Source: Silene conica (Eukaryota > Streptophyta > Magnoliopsida > Caryophyllales > Caryophyllaceae). Taken from it: a stretch of 64,000 nucleotides of DNA. Shown here piece after piece: positions 1 through 12,793 of this stretch. The notes under the pieces are model-generated. The model worked only from the letters and a program-made list of their open reading frames with translations, was not told where the DNA came from and made no database searches. The stretch is from contig CM055311.2 of assembly GCA_029255685.2 (NCBI GenBank), positions 53,589,048-53,653,047 of the forward strand. The letters are read 5' to 3'. The translations under genes were made by a program, and so were the position numbers. Each line of letters opens with the position of its first letter. Position 1 is the stretch's first letter.

Positions 1-70
1 ACCTTCATCATGCATACTCCATTCTGATCATTGTCCCTGCCCACATTCCCAAAACTCGTGCACATCTAAA

Positions 71-577
71 ATGGTGAAACCCTGTGGAAAAGTAATATAC
101 TTTAACGATGATGATAAGCCAGAATTCGTCGAAAAATACGTTAATTGGAAAAAAAGTCAGTTTCAGTCCACCACCTTATTTTCAAAAGTAACTGTTGAAG
201 AGGAAATGCCCTTTGGCAGCAGACCTCATCACCCATTCCTCAGTTTACCAGAACTTACTAATCATGTCTTCAACAAGCTCGATAGGCAAGGCAAAAGGAG
301 TATGGCGGAGGTTTGTAAGGCATGGGCAGGACAGTATCTTGTTGGTACAGAAACATCTAAGGTTGACCTAGATTATGATCATGAACTTGTGATGGAAAAT
401 CGTGGAAATCAGATATGGGTGACCAGAAACCAGAGGATGGTGTCAATCTCCTGCTCATGCAAGCCACGAAAGTCGAAAGCTAAGAAGAGAAAGGGACGTT
501 ACAGGAGGGATAGCAGCTCAAAGTATGCGTATGTTGAGAAGTCTGGCAGCGAGGGGTACTATGACTCTGATTGTTGA
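71..577 (+). CDS. F-box-like protein, Helitron-adjacent (copy A)
   Basis: An uninterrupted 168-residue reading frame. Residues about 53-90 (HHPFLSLPEL ... VCKAW) match the F-box pattern of a leading L-P, a spaced V-F-x-K-L-D and a closing V-C-x-x-W, so a Skp1-binding role is possible by family analogy. No substrate-binding repeats follow. The C-terminus is lysine/arginine-rich (about 130-147) and ends in SGSEGYYDSDC. Copy B at 16063-16595 shares the F-box-like core, a YVNWKK motif near residue 23, the stretch around VGTETSKVD and the acidic-aromatic tail. The gene points toward the RPA1-like gene at 1436-4017, an arrangement repeated for copy B. The first ATG is used, and its short upstream leader resembles that of copy B. 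The fold call is moderate; the function is unknown. Confidence 0.6.
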   Translation: MVKPCGKVIYFNDDDKPEFVEKYVNWKKSQFQSTTLFSKVTVEEEMPFGSRPHHPFLSLPELTNHVFNKLDRQGKRSMAEVCKAWAGQYLVGTETSKVDLDYDHELVMENRGNQIWVTRNQRMVSISCSCKPRKSKAKKRKGRYRRDSSSKYAYVEKSGSEGYYDSDC

Positions 578-1435
578 GTCTGCTAATAAGGTATCCGGTA
601 ATCTTTCTGAATATACATCTGTTATGTTTATAGCTAATGTAATGCAAGATTTTATACATGTTTTTGAGTTAAGCACCTTTCTTTTGGCTGCATTATTTCA
701 ATTTGGACTGCTCATAACATTGTCTTATTTTCAATTATTACTGCAATTTATTTGACAACAAGCTAATACGTTTGTAACCTGTAATATTACGTCGTTAGAA
801 TTTAGGGATTATACCATAATCAGTAGGTAAGTTGTGAGATTGATTGTTTCTCCTGGATGATGATAGAACCTGGCGATGTGTATATGGTTAAGTTTCTCTT
901 GTGTTTATGATTTTAGCGATTTGAATTTGTCTTTTGATCAGGAGGAACTCGTGAACATATACGTCTGTTCGTAGTAGATAAACTTCTGTGTGGCATATTA
1001 CTTTTAGTTTAATGTGCTATGTTATTGGGGTTTTGTTGGTAATCTTCAACCATTAACAACTTCCTTTTGATAATAGTGTTATATATTAAGCTGTGTATTG
1101 GAGCTATACAGGCGTGGGTGTTAGCAGATTGGATTTCAACAGTACTGTTTACGTCATTGAGCAAGGCACTCAATGTCATTATTGGACACCGAAACAATAG
1201 GCATACGATTTTTGGTCTTAGTCTTTTGTAGCTACAAACCATGGAGCATCTTAAGTTACTAAATTAGAATATATAGATGAACTTGTAATATAAAGAGTTC
1301 AGGTTGACATGCCTTCGTTAACTAAACAGACATTAATTGTGCATACTATGAGCACTATAACAGCAAAAGATAAACGGGTAACATAGATAGAGTTCATGTT
1401 GACACTGATTGTTAATTTGGAGTAGTCACTGGTTC
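578..1435. other. intergenic, no gene seen
   Basis: AT-rich DNA between two convergent genes. Short open frames here have no recognisable motif and I see no repeat. It probably holds the 3' untranslated regions of both neighbours. Confidence 0.5.
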
Positions 1436-4017
1436 TTAATTTGGGGTAGAGAGTACTGCAGACGGGGATCCTGTCTTCTCCTTCCTACACTTCCTTTTTG
1501 GGAGTTGTGGGTGTGACAAAGTTATTGCCACATCTTTCCCTGAATCAACAATTGTTGGATAGCTTGGAATCACAGGCTGGTCATCTTTAGCAGACTCATC
1601 ACTACCGATTGTAGACATACTCTCGTCATGCTCTGTATAATCAGTAGGTTTTAGGTGTTTGATGTTAACATCCCCAACATGCTGACTTTCTAGTGTGGTT
1701 CCTTCATTTGTTTGTTCCACAGTGAGTTCAGGACCACTGCTCTCAGCACTCACTACAACACGCTTTATTATCCATTGCAGCACATTGTTGGTTGACAGGC
1801 TATTAGCTGGAGCTACTTGAGCTTTGAAAGGCTTTGTGTCAAGTAATTCTTTGAGTGTTGTAAAGGTTGGCTCATCAGACTGCCAAGCAATACACCAGTT
1901 AATATGAAGAGTACTATTAATTTAGAAATAAAACAAAGTAAATTTAGACTCACATTATGCTTCATATGGAATATGTCAGATGCGGACATCCTGAACAGTT
2001 GTTCAGTAACATCTGTAAACATAGTAAAGGATAGTGTTCTAGTGCAATCTGATACTTCACAATTGAAAGTAACCCTACATTTCACAAAAGCATTTTTAAT
2101 GGAATGTATATTTTCAATTTCACCAAAGCCAGTGTTAACCTGGTCTTATTCATAAATATAATGCACTGCTCAGTTATATATAACTCAGTAATTGTCAAAT
2201 GAGCACAAGTCTTACTTTGGTTCTGAGGTGCAATTAGGCTTAGCGCAGCTGTCACAAGTATATGTGTTGCCTGGTTGTATGTTTGACCGCTTTGAACAAT
2301 TTGAGCAACCCATGTATGCATTAATTTTCTCAAAATCAACATTTGGGATAGTTACTTCTAACCAATGCCTCTCATCTTGCAAGGTTGTTTTAGCCTGTTT
2401 GTAGTATTAAAGACACATAACCCATACTGTTAATCATCTTGAAATCTCTCATTTGTACTAAATATATGAATACAATATGTGTTAAAACTTCTGTAGTGTT
2501 TGGACTTCTGTTGCGTAACCGCGACATTCTGTTATGATGTAGTATTATTGGATGATTGATACAGTTTCAGTTTTAAATATGGTGCAGGAAAAGATGCAGG
2601 AATTTTTCTACCTTTTTGGAACGAAGGGTTGAGATGGTTGTCGTACTGTCAGTGAGTACAGGCATCTTGACATTAAATAGTCGGTTTTGCAACTTCGTCA
2701 ACGCCATAGTGTGGCTAGCCATCCTGCACATTCACGTAGTTCAAACATTAGCAGAATTACATTTTGTCTACAATATGTTTTGTTTTATCGCGTGTAGCCT
2801 AGTTCAGTACCATGCTTTGAGAGCATCAGCTTTATCACCATCTGGTGAGTGTACAAAAACAGTTGAAGCAGATGTTGTCATTGAAAATCCTGCTACATCG
2901 CAAACTGTATTAAGATACTGCTAAATGTTGTAATGATGCAATATATTAGACTATGGCACATGTACAGCCAGATTGTCCGTGACTATCAGAACCTTTACGC
3001 ATTGATACTCTGAGTGCTGTTATGCCAACTGCTCTAAATTTTCCAGGTTCTGATATCAGCAGAGTGCAGTCATCCTTAGCGAGATCATCCCAAACTGAGA
3101 TGGACAAAGGTTGTGTAGTACTGCAAGAGCATTATATCAGCAACAGCAGTATCATGATGTATAATGTTATCGATATGTAGAATAATATGTATTTCAATGT
3201 GTCAAAGTAATTGGCATCAGTTACCTGTTGTCGATTAATATGATTTCACGGACAGTTGTTTCACGGGCCTTTGCCGTGACAATCTTCCTAGGCTGGTCTT
3301 CTACAAAGAGTACAACACCAACTATATCTACAATGCATAAAACATATGTTCGTAAAACGCTAGTTACAAACAGAAGACATTGTTAGTACATGCAATATAT
3401 ACAGACATATTATTATTTTGAAGTGTACCAAACATTTCACTATAGTCAGGTGCCCGAGGTATCTGTGAAATTGGACGATAGTTAACATCAGCACATCCAC
3501 CATCAATGTCCATAGGCATGATAACAGTACGTCTATTGAAGGTCATCTGATAATCTAGACCAGATTCATTTGTTTTATACTCAGGCTTAAGAGGACTTAT
3601 GCTAGCATTTGATATCTCATATTTTTGATTACGCTTGATAGCATCCTCATATATGTCAACTTGATCAGCGAAAAGAGCAGCACACATTTTGTTACCCTGA
3701 TCAAACCATGTCCACAAAACAAACTTATCAAAGTCGGAACTACATATGCAGAAAGCTCATGTAGGTATATCAGTAATCATAATCAAGCAAACCTTACTAA
3801 TAAAGGTTTCACATCTATCTGTGCAAGAAGTTCTAATATATATTAACATATGTGGGTGAATGAGTTCAAATACCTTATCATCTTCAAATAACAAGCTCTG
3901 GTATTGCACCTTAACAGGAGATGCCTTCGGACGACGCTTCTCGATTACTCTGACATTGACCTTGTAGTTTTTGGTAGTGTCCGTTAACTCATCAAGGTAG
4001 ACTTTACGAGGTTTCAT
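1436..4017 (-). CDS. RPA1-like single-stranded DNA-binding protein (copy 1), multi-exon
   Basis: Replication protein A large-subunit homologue, a known cargo of plant Helitrons, expected to bind ssDNA in the nucleus. Exon 1 is 3874-4017 (first half of OB-fold DBD-A, donor after FEDDK). Exon 2 runs to 3429 (YEISNASI, NFRRTV-like strand). Exon 3 is 3225-3327 (DBD-B start, DIVGVVLFV). A further exon covers about 3120-2960 (SVWDDLAKDD). A zinc-binding DBD-C segment lies at about 2400-2230 (CSNCSKRS then CDSC) and its continuation at about 2110-1920. The last exon is about 1880-1436, ending in a basic, NLS-like KRKCRKEK stretch. Exon-3 phase matches copy 2 at 18063-20742. I could not find an acceptor for exon 2 in phase with exon 1, and the region near 2600-2900 is unresolved, so this copy may be degenerate. 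Confidence 0.7.
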
Positions 4018-5176
4018 TCTGTTGCAAAAGAAGATGAATACATGTGTATCAAATTAAATGGGTCACAACATTTGAAGGAGTAACTGATGGACCTAACATC
4101 TCTAATTTCTTAATGCCTACTTAAAAATTCAGAGACATTAAGTTACAAATCCATACCTGGAAAGGGTGTGTTGTAACTCTAACTATGTTAGACTCATGAA
4201 GGATATGGCAAAATATCAACTGGTTATTAATAGTGTATTTGTCCACATAATAGAGGTGGAGTGTAGTATTAGTGAAGGCCCATACCCAATTATGTACAGT
4301 AGTGATTGTTTAGCAGGTTAACTGTGTTCTGTTAGTTACGTGGGATGGTCTGACATAGTACATTATAGGGGTATGGTGTATGTACTTTTTAACTTTGCAT
4401 AATTCAGGGAATTGTAGATTTATCAAATCTGGTTAGTTTTTAAAAGTATCTACAGTAGTTTGCAACGAGAGATATTAGGGTACTGTTACGGTTATTATAT
4501 CAGGGCAGTGTATTTTACCAACTACAAACGTAGGTAACCATTGTCGATGAGTTACTGTCGTTTACGTGAAGTGTCGCTTGATAAGATAAGTAGTTTATCA
4601 ATCGTGATGCAAAATAAATAGGTAATTAACTATGACTCTCTTGAAACTCGACAAACTTTATTACACTCAACAGGACGATGGTTTTGCTCGATGCCTCTAT
4701 TATTATTACTAAATTTTATGAACTATCAGTACATAGATCTAATACACTAACACCTGTAATGCAATGAGCATATAAACATATTGCATAACGATAAATTTGC
4801 GTCATTTACATAAGGCGTTGTCGAAGGATTTGATTACTGAGTTGGAGTCAAACTGATGCCATGCTGTTAAACTAACCTGTTATGGAAATAAAGTTCTTAC
4901 AACAAAACAATTATACGTCAATATTCTGAAGCGTAAGTTCCTGATTCAATTTATTAATAGTATATATTAGGAATTGTCCTAAGCAGCAAGACAGGATATC
5001 ATTGTGTTACAGTACATACAACCAAGATTTCGCAGTTTGTAACCACTATCGAGGTTGATGTAATAACACAAATATCGTAAAGATAAACTATACGCATCTT
5101 GCCAACGCTGTATACATATTGAGCAGTTATAATCAGTTAACCAAAATATTGGTGCAGTGTCAGCTGCTAGTAAATC
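4018..5176. other. intergenic, no gene seen
   Basis: AT-rich spacer between the RPA1-like gene and the 3' end of RepHel, both on the minus strand. It should contain the RPA1-like promoter and the RepHel 3' end. I did not recognise a Helitron 3' hairpin with CTRR here by eye. Confidence 0.4.
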
Positions 5177-8100
5177 TTACAAAATACCTGCAAGTCTTAT
5201 CACTTCAAAAGATACCATGTTTCTGACACAGTTCATATTTAACTCGCAATCATTGGAAGCTGCAATGACATTTACTTTTACTGCTTCCCGCACTCGTGAT
5301 AGTGCAACATACAGCTGCCCTGGTGAAAAGCAGTGTCTTGGTAGGTAAACAACAACCCTGTCTAGTGTCTGACCTTGTGACTTATTGATTGTCATTGCAA
5401 AGCAAAGTTTGAGAGGGAACTGATTCCGCTGGAATTGGAATGGATAATTTGAAGAGCTGGATGGTCGCATCTTTATGCGAGGAATAAACACATGCTGACC
5501 ATTATAATGACCACTGGTTATAACACATTCGATCATATTTGGTGTAAACCCTGCACATATCAGCCTTGTACCGTTGCATAGTCCTGCAGATGGGAGGAGA
5601 TTTCTCAACAAAATAACCGGAGCGTTCTTCTTTAACACCAACTCATAAGGACTCATGCCACCAGGACAAAGTTTGTTTATAAATTCTGAAGGGTAGACAT
5701 TGCAGTTATCGGAAAGCATTGAGTCAAACCCCCTATACATAACAGCTTCACCTTGGAACTTGTTAATCATGTATGTGTTTATATCATCAACATCCTCATT
5801 CATAGGTGTAAGTATAGATCGACGATTAAAAATATCTACCCCAATACTGTCGATGTCCACATCTGGATACACGGTATCAGCAACTGTACTTATAAGATCC
5901 CCACCTAACTGAGTTGTATCTAGTACAATTCCATCTAGCAGCTCAATCATCTCAGATTCACATGTTTGGAGCTGACCATTTCCAAGAGCTAACAAAAAAT
6001 CTGAGAAATGTGGATCAGTTTTAGCCCTTACATTGACGGTTAGCCGGAATTTGACCAGATGTGGCCAAATATCGGAGGCAACTAATGTAGAATTGACCAG
6101 CTTACGTATCGACTTATTCTGGACGACTGGAAGAACTTGTCGAAAATCTCCACCAAATACAATAAGTTTACCACCAAATAACAAATCAGGATTGCACAGA
6201 TCTCGTAAAAGCTGTTCTAATGCCTCAACACCCTCCCTACGTCCCATGGAGGCCTCATCCCATATGATTAGAGAAGATGCTTTTATGAGCGCAACAAGAC
6301 TACTCTGCTTGGGCACTGAGCACGACAAAGAAACATCCAAATCTAGAGGGAGTTTAAACCGTGAGTGAGCAGTTCTCCCAGATGGGATGTTTGCTGCAGC
6401 AATACCCGCAGTAGCAGTAGCGAGGACTATTTTACCCATAAGCCGTATTTCTGCATACAGAGCATTGTATAGGTAGGTCTTTCCAGTCCCCCCCCCCGGC
6501 CCATCTACAAAAAAAGCACCAGGTTTATTATGTGTAGCATAATCGATTATTACGTCAAAAGCCTTTTGTTGCTCTGGGTTAAATGATGTGCGACACATGA
6601 TACATTCATCTGGTATTGGTGCGTTTAGTGCATCAAGGGTATCCTGTGATGGTCGAAGTTCTGCATCCTGTGGATGTATCAAATCTGATAACCCAAAACT
6701 TTTCAAAGTTCTGCCCATTGCTTCTACCTGTTGCTCTAGACGTTGGACGGTAAGAACATGTGCCGTGTAGGGATCATCTGGGTGTTCTTTTCTGTAGTCC
6801 TCTGACAGTGAACTGTAGTATTTTTCCCAGAGAGACTTGGGTCTTTAGGCTGGCAGAATATGAGCAGAGTTGCAAATAAACGTCGCAAAGCAGCTGGCAT
6901 CTCTACTTCTTTAGCCTCATCTAAACACAGCTCTACCATATTGTCATCTTCAATTAGCTGTCTTTTGAGCGCAACTTCCTGGAACGTTGCACACTCATAT
7001 CCATCAACTGTTTTCAAGTCTGCAAAAGATTTTGGAGCAACTACATGTGTCAACAACAAACGCAGGAAGTAGCGCTCTCCTTCTGATGGAGCCACAAAAA
7101 CAAGTCGAGCTACCACAAATATTTTGTTCTTACGCTTGAACCATGTTCGTTGAGATGGGTCCCAACAGTAATGCTCAGTGAAGCTCTCATATAGATGTTT
7201 TCGTTCTGGATTGGAAGCATTCTCGCCATTCAACCTAAAGAATTCAGTAAGTGGAGTCCTTATACGCTTTCGGTTAGACACTACACTATCTAATCTTTCG
7301 TGAGGCCTCATCTGTATAGTCTGCATACCTGGTAGATGAACTGGCAGTGCCATCACTGCGGGTTGTATTTCAAATAGATCAAATCCATAAATTCTCCAAA
7401 TTGCTTCAATAGGAGATACCCAGCGGCCTGTTTGATACTGCTCTATTTCATCAACCGGCTTGACTTCACCATCTGCTGCAACATTGAATGATATCCTGTC
7501 ATGACCCTTGTAAACATACTTATATAAGTACTTCACAGCTTGAATAGTTGAGCACACTTCCACATTCAAATGGCAGTAAAAAATGTCTATTAGATATGGA
7601 TTGTATGGGATTACCCAGCGATTGTTAAGCATTTGACCTCTTACACGCACACTTTCAGATGTTGGCTTACGCTTATACACTGGGTAACCATCGTCATTGT
7701 TGATCGTCTCAGCTGTGTATGGTTTGGGATACAAGTACTTACATTTTCCTGGACTGCTTTTATGCTTCATACATGCACACTCAGGGTCCATCTTCCCACA
7801 TGGACCGTGCATCATATGCTTTATCACAGCCGTACGCAGGTTTGCATTTGTCTGAGGAGGGATTTCTGCAGACACAAATTTGTCAAAGTCAGCTGGGCAT
7901 TTCATCCTGTTACCAGGCTTCATAATCAGCAAGAAATGCGCATGAGGCAATCCTCTCTTCTGGAATTCCACTACATATACAAAGGCAGCAACTTCTCCAA
8001 AAATTTTGTCGTCGACCAATTTCTTCTTCAGCAGCAGCAATTTAGCTCGAAATACCCGAGCTACAATATCTGGACGGTTCTGGGCTTCTTCTCCAAGTGC

Positions 8101-9674
8101 CAGCTCATTCTTGATCTCTGGCCAATTTGCATTGCATGTCATAGTTATGAAAAAGTCTGGCTTTCCAAACCGCTGCACAAGAGCCATCGCATTTAGATAT
8201 CTCCTTTTCATATCCCTAGGGCCGCCAATATAGGTCGCTGGAAGAATAACACGTCGGCCAACATTTGCTGCGCATTGTTCACCAGCATCAATGGTGTCAA
8301 GTAAACCTTGATACATCTCAGATCTGATTGTATCCTGATTATGCCTAAGGTAGTCTAACCGTGTGTTTTCCAACTTTACGTACATATCAACAATATATTG
8401 TTGTAAACATCTCCCAGCTCTCAACATCATATTTCCTGGTCTGTTTTGTAGCTTATAACAATAATATTCACGGCATGAAACATTTCGGTCTTCTGTTTTC
8501 TTCTGATAAGAACTACCTGTAAGGATAACAGATTCACTATTATGCATTATCAAACATAATCTATATTGCAATTCAGACCTTTTGAAACATCAAACAGTCC
8601 GAAACATGTATACGTGGAGGACTTACGTTCTTCTTCTGCATCCAAAAGAGACTCAGCGTTTGGAAAGCTAGATGGAGATGGGGTTGTACTTTGTACGGCC
8701 CGTTCTGTCCTGTTACGATTAACATGTTTTTCGAGGCCTTGTTGCCATCCACATTCTCCTTTGGGAAATAGCAGAGGGTACTGCAATGGATCGTAACAGC
8801 CATAATAATGCATGACTCGATGCGAAGCCTCATTATGGGTAGTCACCAATATATGAGGACCGTCAGTTTCACCAGATGTGGAATCCTCAGGCCAAATTGC
8901 AGCAATCTCGCTAGATGTAGGAGCATTACTGACACGCTGATCTTGGTTAGGATTTTTCGTGATAACTATCTTGGTGTTCGCAGTAACAGTTACATCTTTC
9001 AATGAACGGAAGAAACGAGCGTATGGATTTGTATGTGTTACATCCATCAGAATTTCAATGACAGTTGCATTGAGTTCGCTAAAGCACGCTGCACGATTTG
9101 CAGCTTCATGTAGACCATCGTAAAAGTACAGCTGAAGATATTTGGGGTGAGTACCACACGGAAGTAAGTCAGGTACGTTATGGTACATCTGGCCATGTAG
9201 TTTGAAGACGTAAATACCCTTGATCGTTTGTGATTCAAATTTCCCACCAATAGAAGTAAACGCAAACAGGTTATTGTATAGACGTGCATACTGCCGAAAA
9301 TGCACTGCTATTGGGTTTGCCGATGTGTACAACATGGTGAGAAGTGGTGGAAACGTGCTAGAAGGCAGCACAATAGAACCATTACCACAGCAGAATGTTT
9401 TTGATTCATAGATTATTCTCTTTGCGAGGCATTTATCACACGAAGGAACATGTGGCAACTTTAACGGAGATCCAACTAACGGCTGACCAATCATACCAAG
9501 GGGCAGACCTACAATTGACAATGAAGTGTAACAGATCTTATCTTAGGAAATATAATGATTCATACCACAAATGGTCAAAAACTCACCAATTTGAGGTCTA
9601 ACACGGGGCTTCCTGCAACGCTTTTTCGGAGTACCAACATCTGCATTCCCTATTGTAATCCTAAGTTTAGACAT
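5177..9674 (-). pseudogene. Helitron RepHel transposase (Rep + PIF1-type helicase), one-base frameshift
   Basis: Rolling-circle transposase of about 1,430 residues, the normal plant size. Exon 1 is 9587-9674 (start at 9674, basic KKRCRK). Exon 2 is 8627-9508 with a Cys pair (CDKC) and an FAFTS motif. The 110-bp intron 8517-8626 joins in phase to exon 3. The Rep domain carries the HUH motif (GLPHAHF, about 7940) and the two-tyrosine motif (YLYKYVYKG, about 7500-7530). The helicase carries Walker A (about 6485-6500), WDEAS (motif II), GGDFRQ (motif III) and a C-terminal INKSQGQT ... VALSRVR block. About 6836-6841 one A appears missing, shifting the frame between Rep and helicase. Walker A has one extra glycine. 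Introns are canonical, so the gene was recently functional, but this copy probably cannot make a full enzyme. Confidence 0.9.
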
Positions 9675-10416
9675 CAAGAAAAGGGTTCTGCTCAGATCAC
9701 ACACATCACAAAGTTATAGTAAGATACTGATTGTTGTTGCTCTACCTTGTCCCACTGGATTCAGCTTGTAATTGAGACCTACATTTGCGCTTAGTTTTGC
9801 CAGATCCATGAACATTTTTGTAATATGGAAAGTTGTCTTCTGTAAGTAACAACAATCGCAATTACGTTTAATATATATTGTGTTCGTCTTTTAAAAACAA
9901 ATAAATATGCAATAAGGAACATACCCATTTAGCAATTAATTGTAACAAATCTAATCTGCAGTGTCAGGTAGCTATTTCTTTCAAACCGTCTGTCAAAAAA
10001 AGACAAAACACCCACATTCGCATTCATAAGCAACAACTGGTATCTAAAAATGGCATCACACAACACACTGTTTTCACACTTATCCAGCAGACTACAATTT
10101 CCTCGTAACAATGCAAATATTGTAATGTTATGCTATATCAAATATAATGTTAATTATGCAGTTGTTGTAGGACTAAGACACATATTTCCAACAAAAGATC
10201 CTGATATCCATTAACTGTAAACACATAATGATACTTAATATAAGAAAACAAAGACAATAATAGATAAGCAGATTACAATAACTGAGCTCATATGCTCTAA
10301 GCTAACACACAAAACAAGTCCTAAGTAAAAACTACACCACAGTTGAAAATGTTTATGCTAAGCACTGACTTGCATAACACAGTAGCACTCCGAATACAAC
10401 AAGCTCTACACCATCT
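9675..10416. other. intergenic, RepHel upstream region
   Basis: AT-rich DNA upstream of the RepHel start codon and downstream of the first dsRBD-like gene. No convincing gene or repeat was seen. Confidence 0.4.
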
Positions 10417-11430
10417 TCACTGAAACTTTGCAGATTTATAGAATACACTTCTGTCGTTCACGTATTTAGTAAATGGAACTTTCTTGTTATTTGGAGGAAT
10501 ATAGTTACGAAGATCAGGTAGTTGTGAGTTTGCTTTTCGTTTCTTAGGAGGTGGTGGCGGACATTTTTGTATAGGAATCAGATAAGGATCGCTTCTTGGA
10601 GTAAGACAATCCTCTTCATTCAGTATTAAATCATTTGGAAAATCATTTAGGCTTCCCAATGTAGCTCCCTGAGATGCTAGCAAATGTTTCTGAAGACTAA
10701 TAAACTTGTTCCTGGCACACTCACAGGTCAAAGCAGCTAGCTTTACATCTTCAGGCGCGTAATTAGCATCAATTAACTCGATATTATAAATGGGAATCAG
10801 ATGTTGAATAGTTTTACAAGCAAGTGCTTGTTCTGATGTATATTTTGATGAAGATATTTCACCAACAATATGAGTAAGACCACAATCAACCCCTTCTCGA
10901 CTTAGAGTCAACCATGATGTGAAACATGAAGGGGTTTGCTCTAGGGTAGTTATAGAGCTACATTGTACAGGGAGCCTGCCAACAATAATCTGCAAAAGGG
11001 ACACTATGTCCAAAGAAAGGGTTTGATAATGAAATATCTCAGGACATTCAAATTCTTCAACCAATGGAACTTTAGGGAGCCCATTTGTTAGGCGTCTTAA
11101 CTCTTCTTGTTTCAACCTCCACAGATTAGCACATCTTTTGTGGGATTGTTTTAATGCAGCTGTGAAGTCTGCAATATATATGTCATACTTTTCTATCAGG
11201 TCTGTTACAGACATCCGCGCTGCTTGCTCACACGAGACATCAAAATTAGACGACACACCACCTACATAAACATGTTCTTCTTCGGCAAAAGTACATTTCA
11301 CAGTGACAGACGTATTGTGCTGCCCTGAATCATACATGGCATACCGTGGTTCCTCAAAATCCAGCAGGTTGGCTCTTCTATTGAGCAAAGGTCGGAAAGG
11401 AATTGATATTTGTACAGCTGGTATCGGCAT
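10417..11430 (-). CDS. tandem dsRBD-like protein 1, Helitron-adjacent
   Basis: A 337-residue reading frame starting at ATG 11430, which sits just after a good acceptor (CTCCAG|GAT), so a 5' exon is likely. Residues about 13-85 follow the dsRNA-binding-domain pattern: a P-x-Y strand (EEPRYAM), a hydrophobic strand (TSVTVKCTF), YVGG, then an Ala/Cys-rich final helix (CEQAARMSVTDLIE). A second, weaker repeat is at about 170-235 (SWLTL, HIVGE, ALACKTIQHLI). A proline run followed by KKRK near residue 297 could be a nuclear signal. It is a clear paralogue of 12794-13795, with the same two-repeat layout and the shared phrase IxDxNY. The dsRBD assignment rests on pattern only. Plant Helitrons commonly carry RPA genes; I do not know this gene as a described partner. 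Confidence 0.5.
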   Translation of the reverse strand: MPIPAVQISIPFRPLLNRRANLLDFEEPRYAMYDSGQHNTSVTVKCTFAEEEHVYVGGVSSNFDVSCEQAARMSVTDLIEKYDIYIADFTAALKQSHKRCANLWRLKQEELRRLTNGLPKVPLVEEFECPEIFHYQTLSLDIVSLLQIIVGRLPVQCSSITTLEQTPSCFTSWLTLSREGVDCGLTHIVGEISSSKYTSEQALACKTIQHLIPIYNIELIDANYAPEDVKLAALTCECARNKFISLQKHLLASQGATLGSLNDFPNDLILNEEDCLTPRSDPYLIPIQKCPPPPPKKRKANSQLPDLRNYIPPNNKKVPFTKYVNDRSVFYKSAKFQ

Positions 11431-12793
11431 ATCCTGGAGACAGGTTATCTCAAAGAAAATTATACATCCAATCTTAATATTTAAGCACACAGTAGGTTCG
11501 TCTACATATCAAAGTACTCTATTTATGTTCATATAGTAATAAGGAGTAACCATCTAAGTAAGAAATACAACTGTATCTAACCAAAGCAATGTACTATATG
11601 AACCAACGCTTGCATCATGTGTTTCATTGTTCGATATGTGCATACAAATCAATACATTTTAAAATGTTTGTTATCATAGTTTTGCTGTGGGGTTGACATA
11701 TGCAATGTAAATCAACAAAACAGTTCAGAAATAATGTCTACAAAGATAGTAGTTATATAATTGGTATAAATTTAAGGAAGTATCAGCAACAGATAAGAGA
11801 AGCATTATAGTATTCCTAAAACAATTAGAAAAACAGGCAACCGAAGTCAATAAAGAAGAAAGTAACAGTTCATTATGCAGACCTTTGAAATTATACTAAG
11901 AGGTGTATACAAATAGAAGTAATTTATTTGATTATGAAGAATGATGTAAGAGTGAACTTTATGTATGGTTATATATATTAATTTTTGTTAGGTAAGTGCC
12001 ACAATTGACGTCATATAAGTATGTTGTGATTACATAAGATTATACAGGGAGGGAAAAAAAAGAAGCTGAAAATCCGTTACAAGTATGGTTGTGCCTAGGA
12101 CAGGTGGTTATGTTTGGCGCCATATTCTTTATCTGATAGGCTCAAGATATGGTTGATTGTTTATGTAATGTCCACTGTTTCACAGTAATGTCTTGTGTAG
12201 AGTCATTGCTGATAAGTACTATAAAGTACTGTGTGGGAATTCTGTCTGGTTAAAGAGTAAGCCACAACAGGTTGAATAATCAACAATTTTATGTAATGAC
12301 ACCATTAGTTACAGAAAACATATGAAATCATATCTAGTTTTATGCTTCACACTACATGAGACTTCGGGGTGGACGTAGATTTTTGAGAGAGTAACGTTAA
12401 AACTTGAATATAATATATCTTAATACATATTTTGCCAGTTATAAGTTTTATGCTCGTTAAGGCTGGTTTCGTTGTGCCACTGATAGTTTATAATCCAACT
12501 GTAAGTACGCATTAAGTTTGTCTAGGCTAACAATTAACTGAGAAAATGAAAAGTATGGCGTAGATAATAGCAGAGTCCGTAAACATTGGGAGTTTGAAGT
12601 TTTATAATATACTACCAAGTTCACGTAAACGACACATTAAGCAAAATATAGTTGTCATTGCGTAATTACAGCTTCAAAGACCAAAAAACGACAGTTCAAT
12701 CTCGCAATGTTAATCAACTATACAAAACCTGATAAACTCCATAAACTTCGATCTTAAAATACCCTCACACCTAATAACAGAAAGACCGCTATA
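11431..12793. other. intergenic, no gene seen
   Basis: AT-rich spacer between the tandem dsRBD-like genes. It probably contains the 5' exon or promoter of gene 1. No supported coding region. Confidence 0.4.

Noticed and set aside
7633..8196. 187-residue + strand frame
   Set aside because: Antisense to the Rep domain of RepHel, which has clear HUH and Y2 motifs on the minus strand.
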